A DNA stretch of 40,614 nucleotides, taken from NCBI GenBank assembly GCA_016714605.1, contig JADKDL010000032.1, positions 1 through 40,614 of the forward strand. The letters are read 5' to 3'. Numbering within the stretch: the first letter of the stretch is position 1; every line of letters starts with the position of its first letter. The notes under the pieces are model-generated. The model had not been told where the DNA came from and ran no database searches. It saw only the letters and a list, made by a program, of their open reading frames with translations. The DNA comes from Bacteroidales bacterium (lineage in GTDB: Bacteria; Bacteroidota; Bacteroidia; Bacteroidales; UBA1715). The position numbers and the translations under genes were made by a program. This document shows positions 16,665 through 24,855 of this stretch, one piece after another.

Positions 16665-17515
16665 TATATGCCTACAACGGGAACACCAAGTGCTTCAGAC
16701 AAATGAAGCATTCCTGTATCATTGCTAACAGTAAGTGTTGCACTTTTGAGTAATGCAGCGGTTTGCAATAAATCTAATACACCAGTAAAATTAAAAACAT
16801 CGGTTTCAGAAAAACCTTCTGCAATAAATTCGGTATCTTGTATCTCAGACTTACCACCAACAAGCACAACCGGTATATTTATATCAGTCAGTCTTTGTAC
16901 TAAAACCTTAAAATTTTCTTTGGGCCATTTTTTATTTTCAAAACTAGCACCACACATTATTGCCACGTACTGTTTTGAAACATTAAATTGCTTTGCTAAT
17001 GCAATTGCAGAAAAAGATTGCTTAGCATTATCCGGAACAAAAAAATCTGTTTTTCTTCCATCATATTCAACACCAATTGATTTTGCTGCTTCAATAAATC
17101 TCCTATATACAGGTAATTCATTTTTATATCTGTTTATACCAAAACTAACGAGTAAAGTACGTTTGAAGATATTTTTTTTATATTTTAATACAACAGCATT
17201 TTTAAAAGCAGATCTAAAAAAAAGACTCCTATAATTTTTATGTATATCTAAAAAAACATCATAATTATTCTCTACAAGTTGATTTCGTAATCTTTTTAAT
17301 TCAGAGAACCCTTTTTTTGATTCGAAACCATAAACAGTAGAAATATTAGGATTAGACTCAACAAGCTGAACAAACTGGCTTTTTACCACAAAGTCAATCT
17401 GAGCCAAAGGATAGGTATTCCTCAAGCATCTAATTAAGGCTGAGGTGAGTATAATATCTCCAATAGAACTCAACCTAAAAATAAGGATACGCTCTATTTT
17501 ACCAACTTTACTCAA
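16649..17515 (-). CDS. GT9 heptosyltransferase-family protein, 5' part of a frameshifted gene
   Basis: Glycosyltransferase family 9 (ADP-heptose:LPS heptosyltransferase-like), cytosolic face. The start is TTG at 17515, within an 8-base overlap with the glmS stop; no suitable ATG exists, and the N-terminus (KIERILIFRLSSIGDIILTSALIRCL) is the normal GT9 start, with IGD as in GT9 proteins. FDVVLKYKK-like strands, VAIMCGASFENKKWPKENF and VSNDTGMLHLSEALGVPVVGIY are the family's donor-binding half. The frame then stops after 288 residues, where family members continue for about 60 more; these are present in the next frame (see 16453-16664). Repaired length is about 354. It sits between glmS and waaA, which supports an LPS-core role. 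Acceptor unknown. Confidence 0.85.
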   Translation of the reverse strand: MSKVGKIERILIFRLSSIGDIILTSALIRCLRNTYPLAQIDFVVKSQFVQLVESNPNISTVYGFESKKGFSELKRLRNQLVENNYDVFLDIHKNYRSLFFRSAFKNAVVLKYKKNIFKRTLLVSFGINRYKNELPVYRRFIEAAKSIGVEYDGRKTDFFVPDNAKQSFSAIALAKQFNVSKQYVAIMCGASFENKKWPKENFKVLVQRLTDINIPVVLVGGKSEIQDTEFIAEGFSETDVFNFTGVLDLLQTAALLKSATLTVSNDTGMLHLSEALGVPVVGIYRYNG

Positions 17516-19349
17516 CAGTTACCGATTTTGCAAGATTTCTTGGTTGATCTACATTGCAACCCCTCATCACCGCAATATGATATGAAAGCAATTGAAGTGG
17601 AACAACAGTAGTAAGAGGTGCTAGAACATCCTCAACATCAGGTATTTCAAGAACATGATCTGCCAGTTCTGCAATTATCGTATCGCCTTTAGAAACTACA
17701 GCAATTACAATACCTTGACGGGCTTTAACTTCCTGAATATTGCTTACTACTTTTTCGTAAGATTTATCTTTTGTGGCAAGAACTACAACCGGCATTTTAT
17801 TATCAATAAGAGCTATTGGGCCATGTTTCATTTCTGCTGCCGGATAACCTTCTGCATGAATATAAGAAATTTCTTTCAATTTCAAAGCACCTTCAAGAGC
17901 AACAGGAAACAAGAAACCTCTTCCTAGATATAAGAAATTAGTAGCATCTTTATACATTGCAGCTATTGTTCTATACTGTTCGTTGAAAGTTAGAATTTCC
18001 TGGATTTTCTGAGGAATATTGTTAAGCTCAACAATTAGTTTTGTATACGTTGCTTCATCTATATTACCTTTCCTTTTTCCAACAAGAAGAGCCATCATAA
18101 CCAAAACGGCAACTTGCGCAGTGAATGCCTTGGTAGAAGCAACACCAATCTCAGGACCAGCATGAGTATAGACTCCAGCATGAGTTTCTCGCGGAATACT
18201 TGCCCCTACTACATTACATATTCCTAGTACAGTAGCACCTTTTTCTTTAGCAAGTTTTATAGCAGCTAAAGTGTCGGCAGTCTCGCCACTTTGACTAATG
18301 GTTATAACCACATCATCACTATTAATGATTGGATTTCTATATCTGAATTCAGAAGCATATTCAACCTCAACCGAAACTCTTGCCAACTCTTCGAAAAGAT
18401 ATTCGCCAACCAAACCGGCATGCCAAGAGGTTCCACAACTTACTATTATTAATCTTTTTGCATTTATAACTTTATCAATTACATCATACAAACCACCCAA
18501 TACAATTTCAGGAGGATCAAGGCAGATTCTTCCTCGCAAAGTATCTTGAATTGCTTTCGGTTGCTCAAATATTTCTTTAAGCATAAAATGATCAAAACCT
18601 CCTTTTTCAATTTCTCCAATATCAAGATTAAGTTTCTTTATATCAGGTATTAATGAATCATTATGAATGGTTTTTAACGATATTTCATTTCGCTTAATTA
18701 CCGCAATATCATCGTCATTTAAGTAAATAACGCTATCGGTATGTTCTACTATAGGAGTAGCATCTGATGCAATAAAATATTCTCCCTTACCAATTCCTAC
18801 AACCAACGGACTGCCTTTGCGTGCGGCAATTAATTGATCTGTTTCTTCGGTACATATTACAACTAATTTGTAGGTATTAATAACCTTCGTAAGTGCGAGT
18901 CTTACAGCAACTTCTGCTGTGACATCGCCTTTTAAATATATATATTCTATTAAGTTTGCTAAAACCTCTGTATCTGTTTCACTTTTAAACTTGTAACCTC
19001 TATCCTTCAGTTTTTTTTTCAATCGAGAATAATTCTCAATGATCCCATTATGAATGACAATAAATTTGCCCTTCATAGAAGTATGCGGATGTGCATTTAC
19101 ATCGTTTGGTTCTCCGTGAGTTGCCCATCGGGTATGCCCCATACCAATATGTGAAACAAAACCTGCATCGCCAATAAATTCCTCAAGTGCAGCTACTTTG
19201 CCTTTCTTTTTATATACATACGCTTTACCGCTACTATCTAACATAGCTACTCCAGATGAATCATAACCTCTGTATTCGAGTCTTTTCAATCCGGCCAACA
19301 ATATTGGTAAAACATCCTTAGTGCCTATATAGCCAACTATTCCACACAT
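17508..19349 (-). CDS. glmS: Glutamine--fructose-6-phosphate aminotransferase (isomerizing)
   Basis: Makes glucosamine-6-phosphate from fructose-6-phosphate and glutamine, the entry to UDP-GlcNAc for peptidoglycan and lipid A. 613 residues, full length. Class II glutaminase domain: Cys2 after the initiator Met (MCGIVGYIG), LEYRGYDSSG, GHTRWATHG and HNGIIENY. Two SIS isomerase domains follow: IVSCGTSWHAGLVGEY with SQSGETADTL and STKAFTAQ, then GRGFLFPVALEGALKLKE with EGYPAAEMKHGPIALI. The C-terminus DQPRNLAKSVTVE is the invariant GlmS end. ATG at 19349, 12 bases after the DUF4270 gene; its stop overlaps the TTG start of the GT9 gene, suggesting translational coupling. I looked for but cannot identify a glmS ribozyme; there is no room for one upstream. 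Confidence 0.97.
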   Translation of the reverse strand: MCGIVGYIGTKDVLPILLAGLKRLEYRGYDSSGVAMLDSSGKAYVYKKKGKVAALEEFIGDAGFVSHIGMGHTRWATHGEPNDVNAHPHTSMKGKFIVIHNGIIENYSRLKKKLKDRGYKFKSETDTEVLANLIEYIYLKGDVTAEVAVRLALTKVINTYKLVVICTEETDQLIAARKGSPLVVGIGKGEYFIASDATPIVEHTDSVIYLNDDDIAVIKRNEISLKTIHNDSLIPDIKKLNLDIGEIEKGGFDHFMLKEIFEQPKAIQDTLRGRICLDPPEIVLGGLYDVIDKVINAKRLIIVSCGTSWHAGLVGEYLFEELARVSVEVEYASEFRYRNPIINSDDVVITISQSGETADTLAAIKLAKEKGATVLGICNVVGASIPRETHAGVYTHAGPEIGVASTKAFTAQVAVLVMMALLVGKRKGNIDEATYTKLIVELNNIPQKIQEILTFNEQYRTIAAMYKDATNFLYLGRGFLFPVALEGALKLKEISYIHAEGYPAAEMKHGPIALIDNKMPVVVLATKDKSYEKVVSNIQEVKARQGIVIAVVSKGDTIIAELADHVLEIPDVEDVLAPLTTVVPLQLLSYHIAVMRGCNVDQPRNLAKSVTVE

Positions 19350-19361
19350 ATATATCAGGTA

Positions 19362-20741
19362 TTAATATTCGGTATAAATGATTTCTAATTTTACTTTCCC
19401 TACTCCACAATCTAATTGGGTTCGTTCTAAATTGTCATGACTTGATGGTACAAATATTTGGAATTCATAATCGCTTAATGTAGATGAAGGATTTTGTGAA
19501 TGATTTGTTTTAAAATCATATATAAATTTAGAAAACAAGAATTCATATTGTTGCTTATCATCATTTCGTTTACCAGTCCATTGCGAAAAATATTTTTCCT
19601 CAAGTTTGTTGTTGGTACATTGCAAAATTAGTGTTTCTGGCTCATATCCTTTTCGTCCTGATACTGAATCTATTTTATTAAAAGGAATAGACATGGTCAA
19701 TCCGTTAAAAATAACAGAGTCGTTTTTCAACCATTTTTCTAAATCAGGAAATGTAACATTGCCTCTATATGCAAGTCCGCCGGCAATAATCATTCTATTA
19801 TTGTTTGGTATATTTACATCATTATCATTAGACATTTTTGTATTATTTTCAAAAACACAAAGTGGATAAATATGAGCTAAACTATCATCTCTATCCTTAT
19901 AATTAAGAAATGAAGGGTTTTCTGTTCTTAATTCATATACAAACTTTGATTCGTTGATAGTATAATAGAGCGAAATATAAAAGTCACTTATACCAACAAT
20001 TCTTTCTCCTGAAATAGTTTTAATTAACAAACCTTTAAATTCATTAACAAATTTTGGATTTTGTTCAAAAAGTTCATCAAAAATTATGGCTTTTATAGAA
20101 TCTTTGGCAGTCGCTGTTACAGAAGTAGTTGTTGGTAGCTCATCAAACGAATGTCCAAAAACTAATTTTGAAATTTTTCTATAAAATTCTGATTTAAGTG
20201 GTATGGATATTTGACTAGTAGTATCATCGGCTTTATAAACATACTGATTTTCAGCAACAGTTTCCAGATTACTAGCTTCTAAAATAGTAAGTGGCAAATT
20301 GCCTTTGGTGTAATAATCATTGTAAATTTCAGGTTTTAAAATATCTGCTAATTCATATACATTTATTGAAATATCAGTCTTAACCTTACCATACAGTTTT
20401 GTTGTGTCTAAAATTATATTTAATTTTGCTTCGTCAAGACTATATTTCACTGAATCAGATTGTATAAACGTCTTATAAGAAGAAAAATTGAGATAAAACC
20501 GAGACATAATATGAGCCTTCTGTTCACCAACTAAATTATCGGAGAATGCACCTAAATAAGCAGAATATGTTCTGGTTCTGATTGTATCATCTCGTTCATA
20601 AAGACATGATACAATTGAGGATTCTATTTTTACATTTAGCAAATCTTCACCGGGTATTATGCTGTTGCCAATGTTTTCCATTTCTTTTTCGCATGAAAAC
20701 ATTACAAGCGAAGCTAATAGAGCAATAATAATTTTTTTCAT
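19362..20741 (-). CDS. DUF4270 family lipoprotein
   Basis: 459 residues. Lipoprotein signal MKKIIIALLASLVMFSC with Cys17. The mature start CEKEMENIGNSIIPGEDLLNV and the following TIRTRTYSAYLGAFSDNLVGEQKA match the DUF4270 family as I know it (IGxxIxP near the start, then a TxxLGxxxDPxFG-like segment), made of beta-rich repeats. Function is not established; it is widespread in Bacteroidota, very often next to the glycogen synthase-like gene and panC as here. Tightly packed: 9 bases after the GT5-like gene and 12 bases before glmS, so almost certainly co-transcribed. An outer-membrane-associated role is inference from lipidation. Confidence 0.85.
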   Translation of the reverse strand: MKKIIIALLASLVMFSCEKEMENIGNSIIPGEDLLNVKIESSIVSCLYERDDTIRTRTYSAYLGAFSDNLVGEQKAHIMSRFYLNFSSYKTFIQSDSVKYSLDEAKLNIILDTTKLYGKVKTDISINVYELADILKPEIYNDYYTKGNLPLTILEASNLETVAENQYVYKADDTTSQISIPLKSEFYRKISKLVFGHSFDELPTTTSVTATAKDSIKAIIFDELFEQNPKFVNEFKGLLIKTISGERIVGISDFYISLYYTINESKFVYELRTENPSFLNYKDRDDSLAHIYPLCVFENNTKMSNDNDVNIPNNNRMIIAGGLAYRGNVTFPDLEKWLKNDSVIFNGLTMSIPFNKIDSVSGRKGYEPETLILQCTNNKLEEKYFSQWTGKRNDDKQQYEFLFSKFIYDFKTNHSQNPSSTLSDYEFQIFVPSSHDNLERTQLDCGVGKVKLEIIYTEY

Positions 20742-20750
20742 TTATCTGTT

Positions 20751-21560
20751 TTAATCTAAAATTGAATCATAAAATTCTGAATAAGCATCAACGTATGTTT
20801 CTTCAGGATGATAGGTTAAAAAAGGTTTTTTTGATGCTTTTACATAATCCTCAATTTCAGGACTAATTTTTTCACTTCCAAAAATAACACCATCTGAATG
20901 GTCTATTGCGAACTTATTTACACTCACAAAATCAGTATTTTTCTTTATTGACTTTAAGTCACTTTCAGAAATTCCGTTGTGTAGAATTTTCTTATAGAAC
21001 CTGCTATCAAACGGTTTAATAAACTCATTATTATATACTGAGTAAATTACTTTTGAATTTTTAAATATTGGGTCTTCATAAAAAGTCTTTTTAAGGTAAA
21101 CCGGCAGTGCCGAAGTAAACCAACCATTACAATGCACCAAGTCTGGCGACCATCGTAATTTTTTAACGGTTTCTAGAACCCCACGAGCGAAAAATATAGT
21201 ACGCTCATCATTATCAGAAAATTCATCGCCATTTTCTTCATGATAAAGATTTTTTCTCTGGAAATAATCTTCATTATCAATAAAGTAAACTTGCATCTTA
21301 GCAGATTGTATTGATGCCACTTTAATGATAAGCGGATGGTCAGAATCATCAATAATAAGATTCATTCCTGATAAACGAATAACCTCATGAAGTTGATTTC
21401 GTCTCTCGTTTATTGAACCATACTTGGGCATAAATGATCTGATTTCTTTACCTCTATCTTGTATACCTTGCGGTAAATATCTGCAAATAGTAGAAATCTC
21501 GGTGTCAGGCAAATATTTTGCCATTTCTTGAGAAACATATAAGACTTTTCCCTGTTTCAT
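20751..21560 (-). CDS. Glycogen/starch synthase N-terminal-domain protein (GT5-like)
   Basis: 269 residues, corresponding only to the N-terminal half of GT5 glycogen/starch synthases: KVLYVSQEMAKYLPDTEIS (the conserved N-terminal strand; the usual KxGGL is replaced), PKYGSINERR (matches the family's PxYG), VYFIDNEDYFQRKNLY (FIDxxxYFxRxxLY) and SPDLVHCNGWFTSALPVYLKKTFYEDPIF (HxHDW-like, here HCNGW). The C-terminal GT-B half with the donor site is missing and no second frame carries it; this short form recurs in Bacteroidota beside panC, so it is probably not a truncation. It may be non-catalytic. The missing KTGGL and C-domain make glycogen synthesis doubtful. First gene of the minus-strand group, divergent from panC. 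Confidence 0.85.
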   Translation of the reverse strand: MKQGKVLYVSQEMAKYLPDTEISTICRYLPQGIQDRGKEIRSFMPKYGSINERRNQLHEVIRLSGMNLIIDDSDHPLIIKVASIQSAKMQVYFIDNEDYFQRKNLYHEENGDEFSDNDERTIFFARGVLETVKKLRWSPDLVHCNGWFTSALPVYLKKTFYEDPIFKNSKVIYSVYNNEFIKPFDSRFYKKILHNGISESDLKSIKKNTDFVSVNKFAIDHSDGVIFGSEKISPEIEDYVKASKKPFLTYHPEETYVDAYSEFYDSILD

Positions 21561-21585
21561 AAAAGCAATCAGATTTTTGAAAGTG

Positions 21586-21593
21586 CAAAAATA
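21586..21593 (-). promoter_or_regulatory. Candidate -7 element (TATTTTTG) for the GT5/DUF4270/glmS group
   Basis: On the minus strand, 26 bases upstream of the GT5-like start, TATTTTTG matches TAnnTTTG. It is the only good match near the head of the five-gene minus-strand group. No clear -33 TTG is visible. Confidence 0.4.
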
Positions 21594-21693
21594 ATAAAAA
21601 TATTAATTTATCTCACTGTAAATGTTCCTGAAATATTGGTCTGTTTTGGAATGAGGTAAAAATAATTTAATTAATTTTGACTCACAATTGGTG

Positions 21694-21768
21694 ATTTACC
21701 TATTTTAAAAACCATTGTTATTATATCAAAAACCATTGATTAAACCCATAATGCACTGATAGGTAAAT
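21694..21768. promoter_or_regulatory. Inverted repeat enclosing a helically phased direct repeat in the panC/GT5 divergent region
   Basis: Perfect 10-base arms atttacctat (21694-21703) and ataggtaaat (21759-21768) flank two identical 11-base direct repeats aaaaaccattg at 21707-21717 and 21728-21738, exactly 21 bases (two helical turns) apart. This resembles an operator. It sits in the 482-base gap (21561-22042) between divergent operons. The rest of that gap is AT-rich with no gene I can support. Confidence 0.45.
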
Positions 21769-21937
21769 TTATGCAGATTATTTATGGGTGTTTTTTCTGA
21801 AACTGATTTGTGCAAAAAAAGTAGAATAATTGCATAATAAAAAATAATTTTGCTGCAAGTTTATTTTTTAAGTAAGCATTTATTTTTTTACAATATGACA
21901 CAATCAACAAAAAAATGAAGAATTCCAGTCTTCTTTT

Positions 21938-21945
21938 TATATTTG
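21938..21945 (+). promoter_or_regulatory. Candidate -7 element (TATATTTG) for panC
   Basis: TATATTTG matches the Bacteroidota TAnnTTTG consensus, about 100 bases upstream of the panC ATG. No -33 TTG at the expected spacing, so support is partial. Confidence 0.4.
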
Positions 21946-22042
21946 TCAGGGTAAAAACCGATATTATTTTGAAAAAATCAGAGTGTAATATCACATTTTC
22001 ATTGAAAAGAATTTAGAAATGTATAAATAACGAAACCAAAGT

Positions 22043-22882
22043 ATGTTTATATTTGAATCGAAAAAAGAATTGATTTCTGCACTAGATGAAGAAATTAGAT
22101 TAGGTAAAAAAATTGGATTCGTTCCAACAATGGGAGCCTTACATCAAGGACACATATCATTGATAAAACAATCTGTTTCTGAAAATGAAATTACCGTAAG
22201 CAGTATTTTTGTAAATCCTATTCAGTTTAACGATAAAAATGATTTAAAGCATTACCCTCGCACATTAGAAGATGACTTAAAAAAACTAGAAGAGGCACAA
22301 TGTAATTATGTTTTTATCCCATCGGTTGAAGAGATGTATCCGGAAGAAATCACAGAAAAATACTATTTCGGAAGTCTGGAAAGGGTTATGGAAGGCGCAC
22401 ATAGACCAGGGCACTTTAACGGTGTAGCAGTTGTAGTAAAGTTACTTTTTGATATTGTAAAGCCAAATAGAGCATATTTTGGTATGAAAGATTATCAACA
22501 ATTAGCAATTATTAAGGAATTAGTACGTCAAAAGAATATTAAAACTGAAATAATACCTTGTCAGACGGTAAGAGAGGCAGACGGATTAGCAATGAGCTCG
22601 AGAAATGCACTACTCACAAAAGAACAAAGACAAAGTGCTGTTATGCTATCTAAATCATTGTTTTACGCAAGAGATAATAGAAAGACTAATTCAGTTGAAA
22701 AACTGAAAACTGATGTTCGTTCAATGATAGAAACCGAAAATTTACTCAGTTTAGAATATTTTGAGATATGTAATTCTGAAACATTGCAAACTATTACTAA
22801 TTTTGACCAATGTACCCAAGCCGTTGCTTGTATTGCTGTGAAAACAGGAAATATCAGACTTATAGACAATGTTTTACTTTAA
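22043..22882 (+). CDS. panC: Pantoate--beta-alanine ligase (pantothenate synthetase)
   Basis: Joins pantoate and beta-alanine with ATP to make pantothenate (vitamin B5, CoA precursor). 279 residues, typical length. Nucleotidyltransferase motifs: PTMGALHQGH with the HIGH-like H34-Q-G-H37, FVNPIQF (pantoate site), YPRTLEDDL, FYFGSLE-like substrate loop, RPGHFNGV, FGMKDYQQL and the KMSKS-equivalent MSSRN at 184-188. All key segments are intact. The ATG at 22043 puts the first Rossmann strand at the usual place. Nine bases separate it from panD, which supplies its beta-alanine, so the pair forms one pathway operon. Confidence 0.97.
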   Translation: MFIFESKKELISALDEEIRLGKKIGFVPTMGALHQGHISLIKQSVSENEITVSSIFVNPIQFNDKNDLKHYPRTLEDDLKKLEEAQCNYVFIPSVEEMYPEEITEKYYFGSLERVMEGAHRPGHFNGVAVVVKLLFDIVKPNRAYFGMKDYQQLAIIKELVRQKNIKTEIIPCQTVREADGLAMSSRNALLTKEQRQSAVMLSKSLFYARDNRKTNSVEKLKTDVRSMIETENLLSLEYFEICNSETLQTITNFDQCTQAVACIAVKTGNIRLIDNVLL

Positions 22883-22891
22883 TTCTTAGAA

Positions 22892-23254
22892 ATGTTTATA
22901 GAAATATTAAAATCAAAAATACATAGAGTAAGAGTTACCCAAGCAAACTTAAATTATATTGGGAGCATAACCATTGATGAAAATCTCATGGATGCTGCCA
23001 ACCTAATTTCTAATGAAAAAGTACAAGTTGTGAACATAAACAACGGCGAAAGAATTGAAACCTATATAATTAAAGGTGAAAGAGGTTCGGGTGTTATTTG
23101 CTTAAACGGTCCGGCTGCTAGAAAATTCCAAGTAGATGATATCGTCATTATAATATCGTATGCTACCATGGATTTTGAAGAAGCAAAAAAATTCGACCCA
23201 GCAATTGTTTTTCCCGATTCATTAACGAACCAATTAATTAATCCTCGTTCATGA
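22892..23254 (+). CDS. panD: Aspartate 1-decarboxylase
   Basis: Decarboxylates L-aspartate to beta-alanine, the second substrate of PanC. 120 residues. Made as a proenzyme: the self-cleavage site G24-S25 in NYIGSITID is present, and cleavage turns S25 into the catalytic pyruvoyl group. K9 (KSKIHR), Y57-region and the NGPAARK segment match the family. The C-terminal 20 residues are longer and polar, a common variation. Follows panC by nine bases; its stop overlaps the next gene's start in ATGA (23251-23254), suggesting translational coupling. Confidence 0.96.
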   Translation: MFIEILKSKIHRVRVTQANLNYIGSITIDENLMDAANLISNEKVQVVNINNGERIETYIIKGERGSGVICLNGPAARKFQVDDIVIIISYATMDFEEAKKFDPAIVFPDSLTNQLINPRS

Positions 23255-24252
23255 ACAAGGCGATAAAAGCATTGAAGTATTTGATTTTCAGCCTTCTTAC
23301 GCTTTTATTTCTTTATTTTGTTTTCAAAGATGTAGATGTATTGCATCTGCTTAAAGATGTTGCAGAAGCAAATCCACTGTATATCTTGCTCAGTTTATTT
23401 TTTGCTCTTATAGGATATCTTATAAGGGCTGCTCGATGGCAATTAATAATAAATGCCTCACAACACAATGTTTCTTTTACCAATAGCTTCAAGGCCATTA
23501 CTACCGGTTATTTAGCAAATATGCTATTGCCACGATTGGGTGAAATTTCGAGATGTGCCTTTTTAACAAAAAAAGAATCTGTTCCTTTTGATTTTCTCAT
23601 AGGTACCGTTATCGTAGAGAGAATTATAGATTTGATTATTCTTTTCATTTTATTAATTATAACTGCGCTTTATAAACTTGATTTTTTTGGAACATTCTTT
23701 CTTAATTCATTTCAAAAGGCGTATTTAGCTATTGACATAAAGCTTTTGCTTATAATTGCTTTGACTATATTTATAGTATTTGGCATTTTATTACTGCTTT
23801 TTAGAAAGAAAATAATACAAACTGTTTTCTATAGAAAAATATCTGATTTTATTAAAGGTATTCTGCATGGAATATTCACTATTAAGCATATGCAGAAAAG
23901 GAACTTATTTATTATACAAACAATTGCGATTTGGCTTATGTATTGGCTTATGACTTGGATTGTATTTTTTGCAATTGAGCCAACAAAAAATCTTGATATG
24001 ATTGACGGTTTATTTATCTTAATTGCCGGAGGCATAGCAATGATTGTTCCGGTTCAAAACGGATTTGGGGCTTTTCATGGAATAGTAGCTTCTGCACTCA
24101 CTATTTATGGACTAGATTTTGAAACTGAAGGACTCCTTTTTGCTGTTATTTGTCACGAATCACAAACTATACTAATTGTAATTTTAGGAACATTTTCCAT
24201 ACTCTCCACTCTTTCAGTGTTCAAGAAAAAAAACATTAAATCAAAAATATAA
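23251..24252 (+). CDS. Flippase-like (LPG_synthase_TM / UPF0104) integral membrane protein
   Basis: 333 residues, polytopic, with about eight hydrophobic segments. It belongs to the lysylphosphatidylglycerol-synthase TM family (MprF/AglD-like flippase domain): the segments LIRAARWQLII, TTGYLANMLLPRLGEISRCAFL (the family's G.x.N.llPar.GE..R motif), VIVERIIDLI and the late PVQNGFGAFHG are all characteristic. The cytosolic aminoacyltransferase domain of MprF is absent. The substrate is unknown; its frequent position between panD and later genes in Bacteroidota is by habit and does not indicate a pantothenate role. Start ATG overlaps panD by four bases, and rfaE2 follows two bases after its stop. 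Confidence 0.85.
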   Translation: MNKAIKALKYLIFSLLTLLFLYFVFKDVDVLHLLKDVAEANPLYILLSLFFALIGYLIRAARWQLIINASQHNVSFTNSFKAITTGYLANMLLPRLGEISRCAFLTKKESVPFDFLIGTVIVERIIDLIILFILLIITALYKLDFFGTFFLNSFQKAYLAIDIKLLLIIALTIFIVFGILLLLFRKKIIQTVFYRKISDFIKGILHGIFTIKHMQKRNLFIIQTIAIWLMYWLMTWIVFFAIEPTKNLDMIDGLFILIAGGIAMIVPVQNGFGAFHGIVASALTIYGLDFETEGLLFAVICHESQTILIVILGTFSILSTLSVFKKKNIKSKI

Positions 24253-24254
24253 TT

Positions 24255-24749
24255 ATGAATTTTAATAGCACATTGTATTCAAAAATATTTCAGTATAATG
24301 AAACCGCTGAGCTATTGTCTAAAATTGATAAAAAAATAAATTCAAAGCTTGTATTTACCAACGGATGCTTTGATATACTCCATTCCGGACATGCAGACTA
24401 CCTATCAAAAGCAAGAGATTTGGGCGATATACTTGTGGTGGGTTTAAATTCCGACCAATCGGTTCAGCGAATTAAAGGAAAACTAAGACCAATTGTTTCA
24501 GAAAGAAACAGAGCAATTTTATTAGCAGCAATGAGTTTTGTTGATTTTGTGATTTTTTTTAATGAGGATACCCCTTTTGAACTTATACAAACTATAAAAC
24601 CAGATATATTGGTAAAAGGAGGCGACTACTCTATTGATACAATTGTAGGTGCCGATTTGGTTAAATCTATGGGTGGAGAAGTTTCTGTAATACCATTTCT
24701 TGATGGGTTTTCATCGACTGATATAATTAATAAAATTAAAAATCAATAA
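24255..24749 (+). CDS. rfaE2: D-glycero-beta-D-manno-heptose 1-phosphate adenylyltransferase
   Basis: Stand-alone HldE C-terminal (RfaE2) domain: makes ADP-heptose from heptose 1-phosphate and ATP for LPS core. 164 residues. Cytidylyltransferase-fold motifs: FTNGCFDILHSGH (HxGH at 43-46), VVGLNSDQSVQRIKG and the C-terminal LDGFSSTDIINKIK (the ISSTxII-like ATP-binding region). No kinase domain (RfaE1/HldA) is attached or adjacent. An ADP-heptose supply fits the GT9 heptosyltransferase-like gene at 16453-17515. Two bases after the flippase-like gene, so cotranscribed with panCD. The alternative, a glycerol-3-phosphate cytidylyltransferase, is less likely given the KGGDYS motif. Confidence 0.92.
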   Translation: MNFNSTLYSKIFQYNETAELLSKIDKKINSKLVFTNGCFDILHSGHADYLSKARDLGDILVVGLNSDQSVQRIKGKLRPIVSERNRAILLAAMSFVDFVIFFNEDTPFELIQTIKPDILVKGGDYSIDTIVGADLVKSMGGEVSVIPFLDGFSSTDIINKIKNQ

Positions 24750-24803
24750 AGTATATAAAAAAAATTGATATGAATCATGTTTGATATTATTACTAATTAG
24801 ATT

Positions 24804-24831
24804 TTGTATAATCATTTTTTTTATATATTTG
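24804..24831 (+). promoter_or_regulatory. Bacteroidota promoter, TTG-N17-TATATTTG
   Basis: TTG at 24804-24806 and TATATTTG at 24824-24831 form a -33/-7 pair at the spacing known for the Bacteroidota primary sigma factor. It lies 25 bases before the ATG of the lipocalin-like gene and argues against the longer TTG start at 24781. Confidence 0.6.
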
Positions 24832-24855
24832 AGCAAGATAATTAAACAAGCAAAT

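Noticed and set aside
21782..21994. A 70-residue minus-strand open frame in the panC upstream region
   Set aside because: Lys/Phe/Ile-rich from AT-rich DNA, no motif or coding neighbour, and it overlaps the candidate panC promoter.
24781..24855. N-terminal extension of the lipocalin-like gene from a TTG
   Set aside because: A good promoter overlaps this stretch and the lipoprotein signal begins at the ATG at 24856.
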